From positions 62,001-126,000 of the forward strand of contig JANQKC010000010.1 of NCBI GenBank assembly GCA_028281325.1: a DNA stretch of 64,000 nt, read 5' to 3'. Source of the DNA: Alphaproteobacteria bacterium (GTDB taxonomy: Bacteria; Pseudomonadota; Alphaproteobacteria; UBA8366). This document shows, one piece after another, positions 50,925-60,137 of this stretch; position 1 is the stretch's first letter, and each line of letters starts with the position of its first letter. Made by a program: the position numbers and the translations under genes. The notes under the pieces were generated by a model, which saw nothing but the letters and a program-made list of their open reading frames with translations, searched no databases and was not told the DNA's origin.

Positions 50925-52580
50925 ATGTACCGCTATGACGAATTCGACCACACGGTGGTCGCCGAACGCGTCCTGCAATTCCGCGGTCAGGTCGCGCGCC
51001 GACTCTCCGGCGACCTGACCGAAGACGAGTTCAAGCCGCTGCGCCTGATGAACGGGCTGTATCTGCAACTGCACGCCTACATGCTGCGGGTCGCCATTCC
51101 CTACGGCATGCTGTCGTCGCGCCAGATGCGCAAGCTCGCCTTCGTCGCGCGGCGCTACGACAAGGGCTACGGCCATTTCACCACGCGCCAGAACATCCAA
51201 TACAATTGGCCGCGCCTGGATGAGGCCGCAGATATCCTGGACGAGTTGGCGACCGTCGAGATGCACGCCATCCAGACCAGCGGCAACACGATCCGCAACG
51301 TCACCGCCGACCCTTTTGCCGGGGTCGCGGCCGACGAGATCGAGGACCCGCGCATCTATGCCGAGATCATCCGGCAATGGTCGACGCTGCATCCGGAATT
51401 CTCCTTCCTGCCGCGCAAGTTCAAGATCGCCGTGACCGGCGCGCCGCACGACCGGGCCGCGATCAAGACACACGACATCGGCATCGCGCTCAAGCGCGGG
51501 CCGGACGGCGAGACCGGCTTCGAAGTCTTCGTCGGCGGCGGCCAGGGCCGGACGCCGGTGGTCGCTAAGAGCATCCGCGGCTTCCTGCCGAAGCGCGACC
51601 TGCTGTCCTATCTCGAAGCAATCCTGCGGGTCTACAACCAGCTCGGCCGGCGCGACAACATCTACAAGGCGCGGATCAAGATTCTGGTGAACGAAATCGG
51701 CGTCGAAAAGTTCACCGCGCTGGTGGAAGAGGAATGGCGGCACCTACGCGACGGCGCCCTTGCCCTGCCCGACGACGAGATCGCGCGGATCAAGGCGTAT
51801 TTCGCGTCGCCCGCCTATCTCGACATACCAGGCGACGTGCCGGAATTCGACAGCAAGCTGCTGACCGACCCGGCCTTCGGCAACTGGGTCGGCTCGAACG
51901 TGACCGAACACAAGGTGCCGGGCTACGCCATCGTGACCGTCTCGTTGAAGCCCGAGGGCGGCATCCCCGGCGACGCGACGGCCGAGCAGATGGAGGCCAT
52001 CGCGGACCTCGCCGACGCCTTCAGCTTCGGCGAACTGCGCGTCACCAAGGACCAGAACCTGGTCCTGGCCGATATCCGCAAGAGCGATCTGTTCGCCCTG
52101 TGGCAAGGCCTGCGGGCACACGGATTGGAGACGCCGAACGCGGGTCTGCTGACCGATATCATCGCCTGCCCGGGGTTGGACTACTGCAGCCTGGCGAACG
52201 CCCGGTCGATCCCGATCGCGCAACGCATCGGCACACGGTTCGGCGACCTGGACCGGCTGCGGGACATCGGCGACATCACGCTGAACATCTCGGGCTGCAT
52301 CAATGCCTGCGCCCACCATCATGTGGGCAATATCGGCATCCTCGGCGTCGACAAGAAAGGCACCGAATTCTATCAGGTCACGCTCGGCGGCAGCGCCGAC
52401 GAGAACACGACGATCGGCGACATCGTCGGCCCCGCCTTCGGCGAGGACGACATCGTCGACGCCATCGAGACCATCGTGGACACCTATCTCGGCCTGCGCA
52501 CGGACGGCGAAACCTTCATCGACACCTACCGCCGCGTCGGCCTAGCCCCCTTCAAGGAGACGCTCTATGCCGCTCGCTAA
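50925..52580 (+). CDS. Nitrite/sulfite reductase (siroheme, [4Fe-4S])
   Basis: The 551-residue product has the duplicated ferredoxin-type half domains, siroheme-binding arginines in the KGYGHFTTRQNIQYNW region, and the cluster cysteines in ACPGLDYCSLANAR and ISGCINACAHHHVG. Those two cysteine pairs bind [4Fe-4S] and siroheme. Reduction of sulfite to sulfide is the likely activity, because the neighbours are SUMT, DUF2849 and DUF934; nitrite reduction cannot be excluded by motifs. Its end overlaps the DUF934 gene by 14 bases. Confidence 0.93.
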   Translation: MYRYDEFDHTVVAERVLQFRGQVARRLSGDLTEDEFKPLRLMNGLYLQLHAYMLRVAIPYGMLSSRQMRKLAFVARRYDKGYGHFTTRQNIQYNWPRLDEAADILDELATVEMHAIQTSGNTIRNVTADPFAGVAADEIEDPRIYAEIIRQWSTLHPEFSFLPRKFKIAVTGAPHDRAAIKTHDIGIALKRGPDGETGFEVFVGGGQGRTPVVAKSIRGFLPKRDLLSYLEAILRVYNQLGRRDNIYKARIKILVNEIGVEKFTALVEEEWRHLRDGALALPDDEIARIKAYFASPAYLDIPGDVPEFDSKLLTDPAFGNWVGSNVTEHKVPGYAIVTVSLKPEGGIPGDATAEQMEAIADLADAFSFGELRVTKDQNLVLADIRKSDLFALWQGLRAHGLETPNAGLLTDIIACPGLDYCSLANARSIPIAQRIGTRFGDLDRLRDIGDITLNISGCINACAHHHVGNIGILGVDKKGTEFYQVTLGGSADENTTIGDIVGPAFGEDDIVDAIETIVDTYLGLRTDGETFIDTYRRVGLAPFKETLYAAR

Positions 52581-53118
52581 AGACGGACAGCTTATCGACG
52601 ATCCGTGGACCCTTGTCGCGGACGGCGCGGTCCCGCCAGCCGAGGGCGCCCTTCTCGTCAGCTACGCAACCTGGACCGAACACCGCGATGCCCTGTCGCG
52701 CCGCAACGCGCCGCTTGGCATCCGCCTGGACAGCGACCAATCACCGGCGCTGATCGCCGACGACCTCGACCGTTTCGATCTGATCGCCCTCGACATCCCC
52801 GTCTTCAAGGACGGCCGGGCCTACTCCTACGCCCGCCTGCTGCGGGAGCGCTACGGCTATGCCAAGGAGCTGCGCGCCGTCGGCAACGTCTTGCGCGATC
52901 AGTATCACTTCCTGCACCGCTGCGGGTTCGACACCTTCGAGGTGGCGACCGATGAAGCGGCCGACGCATGGTGGGAAGCGCTGTCGGAAATCTCGCACGC
53001 CTATCAACCGGCCGCCGACGCACGCCGTCCGATTCTGGCGCTGCGCCAGGCAAGAACGGAACACTCCGCGCCGCCGCGTCCAGACACCGCGACGGTCGCC
53101 GCCGGCTGGGCGTACTAA
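52567..53118 (+). CDS. DUF934 family protein
   Basis: The 183-residue product has LGIRLDSDQSPALIADDLDR, LIALDIPVFKDGRAYSYARL, LRERYGYAKELRAVGNVLRD and QYHFLHRCGFDTFEVATDEA, the DUF934 signatures. The family is linked to assimilatory sulfate reduction and is usually next to sulfite reductase and cysH. It starts inside the reductase gene. No cysH gene follows here, so the sulfate-reduction set is incomplete in this window. Confidence 0.92.
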   Translation: MPLAKDGQLIDDPWTLVADGAVPPAEGALLVSYATWTEHRDALSRRNAPLGIRLDSDQSPALIADDLDRFDLIALDIPVFKDGRAYSYARLLRERYGYAKELRAVGNVLRDQYHFLHRCGFDTFEVATDEAADAWWEALSEISHAYQPAADARRPILALRQARTEHSAPPRPDTATVAAGWAY

Positions 53119-53198
53119 AGGCATCGCAAATTTGCATGGCGTCCGGGTGTCCCGCCTATAATGGGATCGAACCGATCCGCGGGGGTCAACCCGACGCC

Positions 53199-54050
53199 AT
53201 GAGCTACGAGACCATCACCGTTGAGCCGATCGCCGGGGCGCTGGGCGCGGTAATCCGCGGCGCCGATCTGTCGCAACCGCTTGGCCAACAGCGTTTCGCG
53301 GAAATCCACGACGCCTTCCTCAAGCACCTCGTGATCTTCCTGGAGGACCAGGAGTTGACGCCGGACCAGTTGCTCGCCTTCGCCCGACGGTTCGGGCCGA
53401 TCGTCAACTATCCCTTCGTCCAGGACATGGACGGCCATCCCGGCATCACCGAGGTGATCAAGACGGAGACGGATACGCTGAACTTCGGCGGCCTCTGGCA
53501 TTCCGACACGACCTATCTACCGACGCCGCCGCTCGGCTCGGTCTTGTATGCCCGCGAGTTGCCGCCACGGGGCGGGGATACGCTGTTCGCGAACATGTAT
53601 CTCGCCTATGACGCGCTGTCCGACGGCATGAAGACCATGCTCGCCCCGCTGCGCGCCGTCTGCACGGCGGCGCTGCGCGCGCAGGGCAACGTCAACGCCC
53701 GCGAACGGCTCGCCGACCAGACCGGCAAGAGCCAGAACCGCGATATGCTGGATATGGAGGCCGACCATCCCGTGATCCGCACGCATCCGGAAACGGGCCG
53801 CAAGGCGATCTACGTCAGCAGCGCCCACACGTCGCATTTCGCCGGCATGACGCGCGCGGAAAGCGCACCCATCCTGCACTTCCTGTTCGAGCATATGAGC
53901 CGGCCGGAATTCACCTGCCGTTATCGCTGGAAAGTCGGCGCTCTCGCGCTGTGGGACAACCGCTGCGCGCAGCACTACGCCCTGAACGACTATCAGGGCT
54001 ACCGCCGGTTGATGCACCGGGTGACCATCGAAGGCGATACACCGGTCTAG
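53199..54050 (+). CDS. TauD/TfdA family Fe(II)/2-oxoglutarate dioxygenase
   Basis: The 283-residue product has the 2-His-1-Asp iron site in FGGLWHSDTTYLPTPPLGS (His-x-Asp) and the distal His in LWDNRCAQHYALNDYQGY, followed by the Arg that binds 2-oxoglutarate in RRLMHRVTIEG. Members cleave sulfonates (taurine), herbicides or sulfate esters, or hydroxylate other acids. Lying directly after a sulfite reductase operon, it could release sulfite from an organosulfonate; the substrate itself is not visible. The frame is open further upstream, but the ATG at 53199 gives the family N-terminus. Confidence 0.9.
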   Translation: MSYETITVEPIAGALGAVIRGADLSQPLGQQRFAEIHDAFLKHLVIFLEDQELTPDQLLAFARRFGPIVNYPFVQDMDGHPGITEVIKTETDTLNFGGLWHSDTTYLPTPPLGSVLYARELPPRGGDTLFANMYLAYDALSDGMKTMLAPLRAVCTAALRAQGNVNARERLADQTGKSQNRDMLDMEADHPVIRTHPETGRKAIYVSSAHTSHFAGMTRAESAPILHFLFEHMSRPEFTCRYRWKVGALALWDNRCAQHYALNDYQGYRRLMHRVTIEGDTPV

Positions 54051-54109
54051 CAGGCGGTGACGACGATCCCGCCCAACAGTGGTGTTGAGCGGCCGGAGGT
54101 TTTGGCGTT

Positions 54110-54308
54110 TAATCAATTCGTTGATGGTTCCCCGCAAGGGGAGGAAGAGGGAACACGGTCCGGTTCGCGCTGACCCGCGCAACTAGAACCCAAGCCGTGG
54201 CTGCCCCCGCAACTGTAGGCGACGAGCCTGCGTCCATGACACGCCACTGAGCGATCGCTCGGGAAGGCTGGACGCCAGGCGATGACTCGCAAGCCAGGAG
54301 ACCTGCCA
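54110..54308 (+). promoter_or_regulatory. Cobalamin (B12) riboswitch
   Basis: The stretch has the conserved blocks of the class I adenosylcobalamin aptamer in order: GGAAGAGGGAACACGGT, later AGCCGTGGCTGCCCCCGCAA then CTGTAGGCGACGAG, then CGCCACTG, GGGAAGGCTGG and the closing AAGCCAGGAGACCTGCC. It precedes btuB by about 245 bases, which would hold the expression platform. High cobalamin should therefore shut off the uptake operon. Confidence 0.95.
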
Positions 54309-54553
54309 TCAACTTCGTCACCCACCGGTGGGCGGGGCGCCCAGCGGGACGGATCTCCGTTGTGGTGGCGTGCGCGCAGGGATGGGCCACCGGGGAATGC
54401 GTCGATGGGTATCGACCGAACCACCTCTCCACACCTCCGCCAAACCATCGTCTCCGCGGTGGTCGTGCCGAGCTTTGGCGTGCCCGGCACAGGGCGGTTC
54501 CGGTCTGTCGCTCGCGCATTTGGCAGTAACAAATGCGAACGGAGCAGTTCTTC
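54309..54553. other. Expression-platform region between riboswitch and btuB
   Basis: No gene is visible. CU-rich segments such as CCACCTCTCCACACCTCC (around 54421-54438) could pair with purine-rich ribosome sites, and several GC-rich inverted repeats are present. Which one switches cannot be told without folding. Confidence 0.5.
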
Positions 54554-56521
54554 ATGTCTACTCACTCATCGAAAAAAACAAAGAGCCGAGGGCGTATCGG
54601 TACGCTCGCGCCCAGTCTGGCCGCCGCCATGCTAGCCGCCACGGCCGGCCTTGGCGGCGCGCCGGCGGCCTTCGCCCAGGGCACGACCTTGTTGCCCGAG
54701 ACGGTCGTCACCGCCACTGGCATCGAAACGCCGCGCGAACAGGTCGGCAGCGCGATCACCGTCATCTCCAGCCAAAAACTGCAGGAACAACAGGTCCGCT
54801 TCGTCTCCGACGCGCTGCGCACCGTGCCCGGCGTCTCGGTCAACCGCACCAGCGGCTTCGGCTCGTCGACCGACGTGCGCATCCGCGGCGCGGAGGCGAA
54901 CCAGACCCTTGTGCTGATCGACGGCGTCGAGGTGAACGACCCGGCGCTCAGCTCGCAGTTCAATTTCGGCAACCTCCTCGTCACCGAAATCGACCGGATC
55001 GAAATCCTGCGCGGTCCGCAAAGCGTGCTGTACGGCAGCGACGCGGTCGGCGGCGTCGTCAACATCATCACCAAGAAGGGTGTCGGCGAACCGACGGTCA
55101 CCGCCAGCGGCGAGTACGGATCCTTCAGTTCAGCGCAGACCAGCGCAGCCGTGCGAGCCGGTGGAAAGCATTACAACGTTGCGCTGAGCGGCACCTACTT
55201 CAAGACGGACGGCATCTCGGCGGCCAACGAGAAGAACGGCAATACCGAGGAAGACGAAAACAACAACAAGACGGTGCACGGCACGCTCGGGCTGCGGCCG
55301 GCCAACAACCTGGAAATCAATCTCACAGGCCGCTGGCAGCGCGCCGAGCTCGATACCGACGCGTTCACCACGGTCGCTACCGACGACGGCTCCTTCAGCA
55401 ACAGCCTTGAACAGTTCGGCCAGGCGGAGGTCAAACTCTCGCTGCTCGACGACCGCTGGGAGCATATCCTGTCCGGGTCGCTGTTCAGCAACACGCTGCG
55501 CAGCGGCGGCGGCGCATTCGGCGCCAGTTCGACCGAGGGAGACAAGCGTAAGATCGCCTATCGAACCAATCTGTCGCTGGAAACGACGGAGATCGCGCCG
55601 GCGACGCATACGATCAGCTTCGGGTTCGAGAACGAAAACGAGAAAGTGCTGTCGCAGAGCAGCTTCTCCACCGTCGACCGTGAATTGGATACAAGGTCGA
55701 TTTACGGCTTGTATCAGCTCGGCCTGTTCGACCGTCTGTTCCTGAGCGGCGGCGGACGGTTCGACGACAACGAAATCTTCGACAACAGCACCACGATGCG
55801 CCTGACGGCCGCGCTGGTCGTGCCGGAAACCGGCAGCAAGCTGCATATGAGCGGCGGCACGGCGGTCAAGAATCCGACGATTTTCGAACTGTTCGGTTTC
55901 ACCTCCACCTTCACCGGCAATCCCGACCTGCTGCCCGAGAAGTCGGAGTCCTTCGATATCGGGATCGAGCAGACCTTTCTCGACGGCAAGGTCGTCGGCG
56001 ACATCACCTATTTCAACAACCGGATCGAGAACCTGATCACGGGCTTCGGCGGCACGGCGACCAACCAAGACGGCGCCAGCCGGATCCAAGGCGTCGAGAT
56101 GACCGGCCGCGCCGAGATCATCGACGGACTCGACGTCACTGGCAGCTATACCTACATGACCACGCGCGACGCCAACGGCGCGCAACTGGTCCGCCGGCCG
56201 CAACATGTCGCCAGCGTCAACGTCAATTACGGGTTCCTGGAAAAGAAGCGGGCCAACGTCAACGTGGGCGTGCGCTACAACGGCGACCAGAAGGACGTCG
56301 CTTTCGGCCCGACACGCCGGGTCACCTTGGACAAATATGTCCTGCTTAACATCGCCGCTTCCTACAAGGTGAACGACCATGTCGAACTGTTCGCACGCGG
56401 CGAAAACCTGCTGAACGACGAGTATGAGGAAGTCTTTACCTTCGGCACGCCGGGCATCGCCGCGTATGGCGGGGTCCGCGTGCGCTTCCAGCCGTTGAAA
56501 CTGCTGACCGGAGAAAAATGA
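54554..56521 (+). CDS. btuB: TonB-dependent outer-membrane receptor, cobalamin (BtuB-like)
   Basis: The 655-residue product has a long signal peptide (to AAFAQG), a TonB-box region PETVVTATGIETPRE, and the plug domain (VSVNRTSGFGSSTDVRIRGA, VLIDGVEVNDPALSSQFNFG, IEILRGPQSVLYGSDAVGGV). A 22-strand barrel follows, with the C-terminal receptor end LFARGENLLNDEYEEVFTFG. Fold and length fit BtuB, and the cobalamin riboswitch upstream supports corrinoid as ligand. The ATG at 54554 follows GGAG. The stop overlaps btuF by four bases. Confidence 0.92.
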   Translation: MSTHSSKKTKSRGRIGTLAPSLAAAMLAATAGLGGAPAAFAQGTTLLPETVVTATGIETPREQVGSAITVISSQKLQEQQVRFVSDALRTVPGVSVNRTSGFGSSTDVRIRGAEANQTLVLIDGVEVNDPALSSQFNFGNLLVTEIDRIEILRGPQSVLYGSDAVGGVVNIITKKGVGEPTVTASGEYGSFSSAQTSAAVRAGGKHYNVALSGTYFKTDGISAANEKNGNTEEDENNNKTVHGTLGLRPANNLEINLTGRWQRAELDTDAFTTVATDDGSFSNSLEQFGQAEVKLSLLDDRWEHILSGSLFSNTLRSGGGAFGASSTEGDKRKIAYRTNLSLETTEIAPATHTISFGFENENEKVLSQSSFSTVDRELDTRSIYGLYQLGLFDRLFLSGGGRFDDNEIFDNSTTMRLTAALVVPETGSKLHMSGGTAVKNPTIFELFGFTSTFTGNPDLLPEKSESFDIGIEQTFLDGKVVGDITYFNNRIENLITGFGGTATNQDGASRIQGVEMTGRAEIIDGLDVTGSYTYMTTRDANGAQLVRRPQHVASVNVNYGFLEKKRANVNVGVRYNGDQKDVAFGPTRRVTLDKYVLLNIAASYKVNDHVELFARGENLLNDEYEEVFTFGTPGIAAYGGVRVRFQPLKLLTGEK

Positions 56522-57414
56522 CGCGGAACGAGCACCGCAGCGGAGGGACGCGCCGTCGCCTACACGGATTGGCGGCGGCGGTCCTGCTGTGCTGTTGTCT
56601 CGTTTCGCTTCCGGCTGCGGCCGCCCCGCAACGCATTGCATCGATCTCGCTCTGCGCCGATCAACTGCTGCTGTCGTTGGTCGACCGGCGACGGATCGTT
56701 TCCGTCACCCGACTGGCATCCTCCCCGTCGATATCCAACGTGGTCGACGCGGTCGCCGAGATTCCGCGCAACCGCGGCTCGGTGGAAGACATCCTGCCGC
56801 TCGATCCCGACTTGGTCGTCGCCGGCGAGTACACCCGGCCCAGCACCAAGGCCTTGCTCCGGAAGTTCGAAATACCGCTGCTCGACATTCGCGTGGCGAC
56901 CAGCTTCGACGACGTCCGCGAGAACATCCGGCGCATCGCCGCCACAGTCCGAGCCGAAGCCAAGGCCGAGCGCATGGTCGAGGCCCTGAACCGACGGCTG
57001 GCGGCCGCCGCCCACGCACCCGATCCTGCGCCGTCGCTGCTGTTCTACCGGGTCGGCGGCTATTCGCAGGGCCAACACACGCTGTTGGACGAAATCATCC
57101 GCCATGCGGGTTTCGTCAATCATGCGGCACGGGCGCTGCCGGGGGTCGGACGGATTTCGCTGGAGACGGTCGTGATAACGCCGCCGGATGTCATCGTCCT
57201 GGGCTCGGGTCATGGCCCGCGCAGTTCGCGCGCCGCCGAATACCTGTCCCATCCCGCTTTTCGGCGGTTGCAGGACAAGATCCCGTCGGTCACGCTACCG
57301 GACCGGCTATGGGTCTGCGGCCTCCCTTCAAGCGTCGAGGCCGTCGAGCTGCTGGCCAAGTTCCGCCGCGGCCTCGCCCCCCTTTCGCGAAACCCTGCGG
57401 CGGTCACGCCATGA
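56518..57414 (+). CDS. btuF: Periplasmic cobalamin-binding protein of an ABC transporter (BtuF-like)
   Basis: The 298-residue product has a signal peptide (VLLCCCLVSLPAAAA) and the class III binding-protein fold: ASISLCADQLLLSLVDRRRI, ILPLDPDLVVAGEYTRPSTK, then RVGGYSQGQHTLLDEIIRHA and GRISLETVVITPPDVIVLGS. FeuA/BtuF-type proteins bind siderophores, haem or corrinoids; operon position makes corrinoid likely. The ATG overlaps the btuB TGA and the stop overlaps the btuC start. Confidence 0.9.
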   Translation: MTRNEHRSGGTRRRLHGLAAAVLLCCCLVSLPAAAAPQRIASISLCADQLLLSLVDRRRIVSVTRLASSPSISNVVDAVAEIPRNRGSVEDILPLDPDLVVAGEYTRPSTKALLRKFEIPLLDIRVATSFDDVRENIRRIAATVRAEAKAERMVEALNRRLAAAAHAPDPAPSLLFYRVGGYSQGQHTLLDEIIRHAGFVNHAARALPGVGRISLETVVITPPDVIVLGSGHGPRSSRAAEYLSHPAFRRLQDKIPSVTLPDRLWVCGLPSSVEAVELLAKFRRGLAPLSRNPAAVTP

Positions 57415-58430
57415 CCGCGCTGGACCTCCCCGCCCGCCACGCCCGTCCCATGGGCCTGTTCGTCCTGCTCGGCGGCGGGACCATGGCGGCCTTTATCCTG
57501 TCGCTGGCGGTGGGACCGACGGCGGTCGGGCCCGGCGACCTGCTGCGCGCCTTCCTGGGCACGGCGGACGGTTCGACCACCTTGATCGTGTGGGAGTTGC
57601 GGTTGCCGCGCGCCTTGCTCGGCCTGACGATCGGCGCAACGCTCGGCCTGACCGGCGCGGCGCTGCAGGGCCTGTTCCGCAACCCGTTGGCCGAGCCCGG
57701 GCTGATCGGCGCGTCGTCGCTGGCCGCCTTCGGGGCGGTCGTGGCGATGTATTTCGGGCTCTACGCGCTGTTCGCCGCCGCCTTGCCGCTGTCCGCCATG
57801 GTCGGCGCGGTCACGGCGGTGATGATCCTGCATCTGCTGGCCGGCCGGGACGCGAGCGCACTGACCATTATCCTCGCGGGCGTCGCGATCAGCAGCCTCG
57901 GCGCGGCCCTGATCGCGCTCGCCATCAACCTGTCGAACAACCTTTTCGCGGTGACCGAGATCGTCTTCTGGCTGATGGGATCGCTCGCCGACCGCAGCAT
58001 GGATCACGTGTGGCTGGCCGCGCCCTTCATTGCGGCGGGATGGCTGTTGGTCGGCAGCACCGGACGGGCGCTCGACGCCTTGGCCTTGGGCGACGACACC
58101 GCCATGAGCCTGGGCGTCGACCTGCGGCGGACGCGGTTGAAGCTGATCCTGGGAACGGCGCTGTCGGTCGGCGGAGCGGTCGCCGTATCGGGCACGATCG
58201 GGTTCGTCGGGCTGGTGGTGCCGCATCTTCTGCGCCCCTTCGTCGGATACCAGCCGAGCGCCTTATTGCCGGCCAGCGCGCTCGGCGGTGCAATCCTGCT
58301 GCTGCTCGCGGATGTGGCGGTTCGCGTCGTCCCGACCGACGCGGAACTTCGCCTCGGCGTGTTGACCGCGTTGATCGGCGTGCCCTTCTTCCTCGGCCTG
58401 ATCTTCAAGACGCGGCGGGAGATGGCCTGA
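57411..58430 (+). CDS. btuC: FecCD-family permease of the cobalamin ABC transporter (BtuC-like)
   Basis: The 339-residue product has about ten membrane helices and the family segments WELRLPRALLGLTIGATLGL, ALQGLFRNPLAEPGLIGASS, VFWLMGSLADRSMDHVW, ALALGDDTAMSLGVDLRRTR (coupling region contacting the ATPase) and IGFVGLVVPHLLRPFVGYQP. It carries corrinoid across the inner membrane as a dimer. Start overlaps btuF by four bases. Confidence 0.94.
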   Translation: MTALDLPARHARPMGLFVLLGGGTMAAFILSLAVGPTAVGPGDLLRAFLGTADGSTTLIVWELRLPRALLGLTIGATLGLTGAALQGLFRNPLAEPGLIGASSLAAFGAVVAMYFGLYALFAAALPLSAMVGAVTAVMILHLLAGRDASALTIILAGVAISSLGAALIALAINLSNNLFAVTEIVFWLMGSLADRSMDHVWLAAPFIAAGWLLVGSTGRALDALALGDDTAMSLGVDLRRTRLKLILGTALSVGGAVAVSGTIGFVGLVVPHLLRPFVGYQPSALLPASALGGAILLLLADVAVRVVPTDAELRLGVLTALIGVPFFLGLIFKTRREMA

Positions 58431-58431
58431 C

Positions 58432-59223
58432 ATGCTCCAGCTCCGCGGTCTTTCCGTTTCGCGCGGCCGCCGGCCGGTGCTGCACGACATTGACCTAACC
58501 ATTCAGGCCGGCGAGGTTCTCGGCATCGTCGGGCCGAACGGCGCCGGTAAGTCGACGCTGATGCGCACGGCCGCGGGGTTGACGCCGCCGACCGCCGGCG
58601 CCGCGACCCTGGACGGCGAGCCCATCACGCGGTTGAACCGGACCGCGCTGGCCCGGCGCATCGCCTATCTGCCGCAGAACGCGGATTGCCATTGGCCGAT
58701 GACCGTGGCCCGCGTCGTCGCCCTGGGGCGGCTGCCGCACCTCACGCCGTGGCAGGGCCCGACGGCGGCGGACGCGCGGGCGATCGACCGGGCGATGGCG
58801 ATGGCCCAGGTCGGTGACCTGTCCGACCGGCGGATCGACAAGCTTTCGGGCGGCGAGAAGGCCCGCGTTCTGTTGGCACGCGCCCTGGCCGGCGACCCGG
58901 CGCTGCTGCTCGCCGACGAACCGGTGTCGGACCTGGACCCCTATCACCGGCTTGACGTGATGAGCCATCTGCGCCGCCTCGCCGATGACGATATGGCGGT
59001 CGTCGTGGTGCTGCACGATCTGTCCTTGGCGATGCGGTATTGCGACCGGCTCGTGTTGATCGACCGGGGCCGCATCGTCGCCGACGGTCCGCCGGACGCC
59101 ACGCTGTCGCCGGACCGGTTGTCGGACGTCTTCCGGATCACCGCCCTACGCGGCGAGTGCGAGGGATATCCCTATCTGTTGCCGTGGACGCACGATAGCG
59201 CAGGGCCGGGAAAACGCCGATGA
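58432..59223 (+). CDS. btuD: ATP-binding protein of the cobalamin ABC transporter (BtuD-like)
   Basis: The 263-residue product has Walker A GIVGPNGAGKSTLMR, Q-loop AYLPQNADCHWPMTV, signature LSGGEKARVLLARALAGDP, Walker B LLLADEPVSDLDPYH and H-loop VVLHDLSLAMRYC. All ATPase motifs are intact. It begins one base after the btuC stop region and its end overlaps tonB by four bases. Confidence 0.95.
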   Translation: MLQLRGLSVSRGRRPVLHDIDLTIQAGEVLGIVGPNGAGKSTLMRTAAGLTPPTAGAATLDGEPITRLNRTALARRIAYLPQNADCHWPMTVARVVALGRLPHLTPWQGPTAADARAIDRAMAMAQVGDLSDRRIDKLSGGEKARVLLARALAGDPALLLADEPVSDLDPYHRLDVMSHLRRLADDDMAVVVVLHDLSLAMRYCDRLVLIDRGRIVADGPPDATLSPDRLSDVFRITALRGECEGYPYLLPWTHDSAGPGKRR

Positions 59224-60137
59224 GCGCGTCCATCGCCCGGCCCTTCCTGTTGATCAAGTCGGCCCTCCGCGAGCCGATCTGGCTCGCGGCCACAGTGTCG
59301 ACGGCCCTACATGTCGGGGCGATCGCCTGGATCATATCGCCCGACCCCGCACCGCGCGAGATCAAGGTCGCCGGCGGTCAGGTCGCCATCGAGGTGACGC
59401 TGGTCGAGGGACCGGAACGGCATGCCGGCGCGGACAGCGGCGACGACCGTGGCCGCCGGTCACCCGGCGCCGCCCCGGCCCGCGCCGCCGCGCAACCGGA
59501 TCGCGTCAAAACGGCGGACCGGGTGCCGCACCGGATGATGGATCGGGCCATCGATCGGACCACCGATCCCGTCATGATCCCGGACGAGACGGCCTTTTCC
59601 GAGGAACCCGCGCCAACGACGCAAACCGCCAAATCGCCCATGGCCGCCGCGCCGTCGGAGTCCTCGGCCCTTGCCATATTTCAAGCGCCACCGCCGCCAC
59701 CGACCAAGCCGTCGCCGCCCGATCCAACGCCGGTCGCGCTCCCGCCGGTGCAGCAGGCATTACCGCGCCCTCAAACCGATGCCGCCGACGGAACGGATGC
59801 GCACTCCACACCAGCCGCCGACGGGGTTCCGGCCCGGGCCGAGCCGGCCGCCCATCGCGGCGGCACACAGGGCGCCGCACCGCGCGGCGACAATCCGAAA
59901 CCGATATACCCGTTCGTCGCGCGAAAAAATGGCTATCAGGGACGGGTGATCCTACGGGTGGACGTTCTGCCGGACGGGACCGCCGCCAGTGTCGAGCTAA
60001 CGTCGTCCAGCGGTTATGACAGCCTGGACGCGGCCGCGGTGCGCTCGGTGCGGCAGTGGCGTTTCGTGCCGGCTCGCCGCAACGGCGTGCCGGTCGCGGC
60101 GGCCGTGGCCGTGCCGGTCCTGTTCAAACTGCATTGA
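59220..60137 (+). CDS. tonB: TonB family energy transducer
   Basis: The 305-residue product has an N-terminal membrane helix (IWLAATVSTALHVGAIAWII). A Pro/Ala/Asp-rich periplasm-spanning region follows (about 60-215, with ALAIFQAPPPPPTKPSPPDP). The C-terminal TonB domain has PIYPFVARKNGYQGRVILRV, SGYDSLDAAAVRSVRQWRFV and PVAVPVLF-like ending VAVPVLFKLH. It couples proton-motive force, through ExbB/ExbD encoded elsewhere, to BtuB. The dedicated position in the operon suggests a TonB specialised for corrinoid uptake. The gene converges with the next one and overlaps it by 14 bases. Confidence 0.93.
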   Translation: MSASIARPFLLIKSALREPIWLAATVSTALHVGAIAWIISPDPAPREIKVAGGQVAIEVTLVEGPERHAGADSGDDRGRRSPGAAPARAAAQPDRVKTADRVPHRMMDRAIDRTTDPVMIPDETAFSEEPAPTTQTAKSPMAAAPSESSALAIFQAPPPPPTKPSPPDPTPVALPPVQQALPRPQTDAADGTDAHSTPAADGVPARAEPAAHRGGTQGAAPRGDNPKPIYPFVARKNGYQGRVILRVDVLPDGTAASVELTSSSGYDSLDAAAVRSVRQWRFVPARRNGVPVAAAVAVPVLFKLH

